Made by a program: the position numbers and the translations under genes. Of a DNA stretch of 27,236 nucleotides, positions 25,318-27,236 are shown piece after piece (position 1 is the stretch's first letter; each line of letters starts with the position of its first letter). The notes below the pieces were generated by a model, which ran no database searches, was not told the origin of the DNA, and saw nothing but the letters and a program-made list of their open reading frames with translations. The stretch comes from Oehlia diaphana (lineage: Eukaryota; Glomeromycota; Glomeromycetes; Glomerales; Glomeraceae). The stretch covers positions 1-27,236 of the forward strand of contig QZLH01001398.1 of the NCBI GenBank assembly GCA_003833135.1. The letters run 5' to 3'.

Positions 25318-25552
25318 TAGTTCGATTCAACTCGAGTTAACTCGATTCAACTCGAAAAATTCGATCGATTCGATCGAATTGAGTCAGATTTTTTACGAGT
25401 CGAGTCGATTTGAAATTATAATTTTTTTTGAGTTGAATCGAGTCAAATCGGAAAAAATTATAATTTCAACTCGACTCGACTCGATTCGAATTTTTCGAGT
25501 CGAGTTCGAATTAAACTAAAATTCGATTCGATTCGACTCATTCGGAGCACTA
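25318..25552. repeat. hAT right subterminal GAGTCGA repeats
   Basis: This array mirrors the left one: repeated TCGAGT, ACTCGA and TCGATTCGA words, including a large inverted pair around 25395-25490 with TTATAATTT at its middle on both sides. It ends in CGGAGCACTA, the right terminal repeat. Confidence 0.8.
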
Positions 25553-25560
25553 ATTAATAC

Positions 25561-25618
25561 TTTAAGAAATTGCAACATATATTATTAAATATTATAATTA
25601 TTGAAATTTCTTAAAATA
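25561..25618. other. Spacer between the hAT element and MITE copy 2
   Basis: A 58-bp AT-rich segment bounded by TTTAAGAAATT and its inverse AATTTCTTAAA. The TTTCTTAAAATA next to MITE copy 2 is the inverse of the sequence next to copy 1. Confidence 0.5.
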
Positions 25619-26480
25619 CACTAGTGTGCGAAACATGGATCACGTAATGTTAATTGGTCACCCATATCACACCCTTCTAGTTTTCCATTTTTACTATTTA
25701 TTCTAGGGACTTAGAATTTTTTCAGTAAGAAAAACCTTATTCAGCACATATTATATGTCGCACCCTATAATTTTGGCCTAGTGTTACAATCTGCGGATAA
25801 TCCGTCAACCGTTATTCGAATCTGTCAGATCAGTTTGGTAGAAGATATCTGAAAGTCAGATAACTGCATCATTCGGATATCCTTGACAGATTATCCAGAT
25901 CATCCGATTATTGAACATAATTCTGGCCAATACTGTAGTGTCAGCCAGAATTACAATAACGATAGTCACGTGATCTCGGATAAAAGGGTTAACTACCAGG
26001 TAAGTTATATTACACAAAATTTTTTGCTGATTTTTTGTATTATATGATATTACACAAAATTTATAACTCTGACCGGAACTATGAATTTGGCCCGATTTAA
26101 TTTCAAGATATCCTACGGATATCCAAGGGGATTATCCGGATGATCTGTCAGACTGTCACAGATATCCTTCATCCGTCTTCATCTGATCTGTCTACAAAAT
26201 TTTCATCCGTTATCCGAAAATGTCAGATATCCGGTCACAGATACGGATGGGGGATAGACAGATTGTAATACTATTTCGGCCAAATTTTATAATTCCAGCC
26301 AAAATTCACTCGAATATCCTTATATGGAAATTGGAGTAACGTTATACAATCCAAAAAAAGGTAATTTTAATTCTCAGTAAAAATGAAAATTCATTGCACA
26401 AATTTTCAAAAAAGGAAATTTATTATGCAGATCACCTAAAAAGTATGATAAACACGTGATCCGTGTTTCGCACACTAGTG
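25619..26480. mobile_element. TA-flanked MITE, copy 2 (inverse, interrupted)
   Basis: This has the same ends as copy 1 (CACTAGTGTGCGAAACA on the left and its inverse on the right) with TA outside each. Its interior matches the reverse complement of copy 1, for example AAATTTTATAATTCCAGCC. The copy is 862 bp because a 495-bp element is inserted at 25779-26273; without it the length is about 359 bp. Confidence 0.8.
25779..26273. mobile_element. Nested hAT-type MITE
   Basis: Ends TAGTGTTACAATCTG and (inverse) TAGTATTACAATCTG form a 15-bp terminal repeat with one mismatch. The flanks TTTTGGCC (25771-25778) and TTTCGGCC (26274-26281) are an 8-bp duplication with one change, as hAT elements make. 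The interior has many GGATATCC, GGATAATCC and CAGAT words on both strands and a 10-bp inverted pair (25918-25927 with 25944-25953). No coding frame is present, so it is non-autonomous. Its ends differ from the 22246-25552 element beyond the first bases, so a different transposase probably moved it. Confidence 0.8.
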
Positions 26481-26482
26481 TA

Positions 26483-27236
26483 CAAATAGAAAAAGTTTAA
26501 ATTATAATATAAATATTTTATAAATTCTACTCCTTGTGATAAATAAATTTTGATTATATTGATTTTAAACATTTTATATTAATTTCTTTCATTTATTTTT
26601 TATAATATATAGAATTCTAAATATTTAGATTTATTTTAGACTTTAAAATTGCAAAGTAATAAATAGAAGCTATTTTAATTATTCCTTAAACTATTTTACA
26701 ACCAAATTTGCCTGTAATTTTATTTTTTAATTAAAGACACTTTTAAATACTTTAAAATATTTTATTACATAAACCAATATTTTTATAATAAATTTTATAG
26801 TATTTTTTAAGTAAAAATTGAAAAAAAAGTTCAATTTGATTAATGATTTTTTAAAAGTAAATGATCAATAAATTATAACAAATAATAGCTAAATTTTTTA
26901 AATTAAAATATCTTTTATCTATTAACCAAAATATAAAATTATCACCATTTGATGTGTCTTAATAAGAAGAATCTGATAGTAATAAAATTGTTTTTTTATA
27001 AATATTATGTGATAGTTGACAGGATAACTTATAAAATCTAAAAATTTTTAAATTAACAGTTAGTGAAAATATCACATTTACTATAATTACTAATAAATTA
27101 TGATTTTTAAATTTTTATATAAAATAATTTTTTCTTAAATTATATATTATAAAATTTAATATATTTTTATTCTTTAAGCTTTATTTTACTTATTAAAATA
27201 CTTTTTTTTTTAATACAATACTTATATAAAAAATTT
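26483..27236. other. AT-rich DNA, nothing recognised
   Basis: The first 20 or so bases after MITE copy 2 (ACAAATAGAAAAAGTTTAAA) are close to the inverse of the bases just left of copy 1 (about 21675-21695). Beyond this I see no gene, RNA or element. Confidence 0.5.

Larger units (their letters stand above)
22246..25552 (+). mobile_element. Complete autonomous-looking hAT transposon
   Basis: A 3307-bp element. Both ends begin TAGTGCTCCGAA (12 bp perfect inverted), followed by GAGTCGA after a small offset. The 8-bp direct duplication ATTAATAC sits immediately outside each end (22238-22245 and 25553-25560) without mismatch, the classic hAT target site. It contains one multi-exon transposase gene in the + orientation. 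The perfect duplication and the intact gene suggest recent insertion. Confidence 0.92.

Overview
The window looks like nuclear DNA of a very AT-rich fungus, most likely an arbuscular mycorrhizal (Glomeromycotina, Rhizophagus-like) genome. The basis is poly-A/T-laden intergenic DNA, many short GT-AG introns (about 64-185 nt), fungal gene families (Zn2Cys6 factor, Ish1/Msc1, Hac1-type bZIP, Kin4-like kinase) and abundant DNA transposons. The species is inferred, not proven.

Layout. 1-1274: AT-rich, no gene. 1275-1910 (-): small lineage-type protein with an internal duplication. 2990-5817 (+): Zn2Cys6 transcription factor, 3 exons. 6421-7742 (-): bZIP factor of the Hac1/XBP1 unfolded-protein-response type. 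8872-10420 (-): Ish1/Msc1-type stress protein with signal peptide, divergent from 10812-11914 (+), an NAD-dependent epimerase/3-beta-HSD-like enzyme. 12318-16510 (-): Kin4-like Ser/Thr kinase, 9 exons. 16511-21695: gene desert with a decayed gene (about 17562-18035) and AT-rich foldback repeats. 21696-26480: nested DNA transposons. 26483-27236: AT-rich, nothing seen.

The most interesting locus is the HAC1-like gene. Its mRNA contains two stem-loops with identical 7-nt loops CAGCAGC, the CNG|CNGN form cut by Ire1. They lie 146 nt apart, and cutting both shifts the reading frame into a second open frame with a 60-residue acidic tail. That is an XBP1/HAC1-type unconventional intron, read here from sequence alone. 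In addition, the start codon sits inside a perfect 17-bp inverted repeat, which could form a hairpin over the AUG and suggests translational control. The unspliced frame encodes a hydrophobic segment and a basic tail instead of the acidic tail.

The second notable system is a complete hAT transposon (22246-25552). It has a perfect 8-bp target duplication, matching terminal repeats, dense GAGTCGA-type subterminal repeats and an apparently intact 609-residue BED-finger transposase in 11 exons. It lies between two inverted copies of a TA-flanked MITE. One of those copies carries a nested 495-bp hAT-like MITE with its own 8-bp duplication. No tRNA, rRNA or CRISPR was seen.
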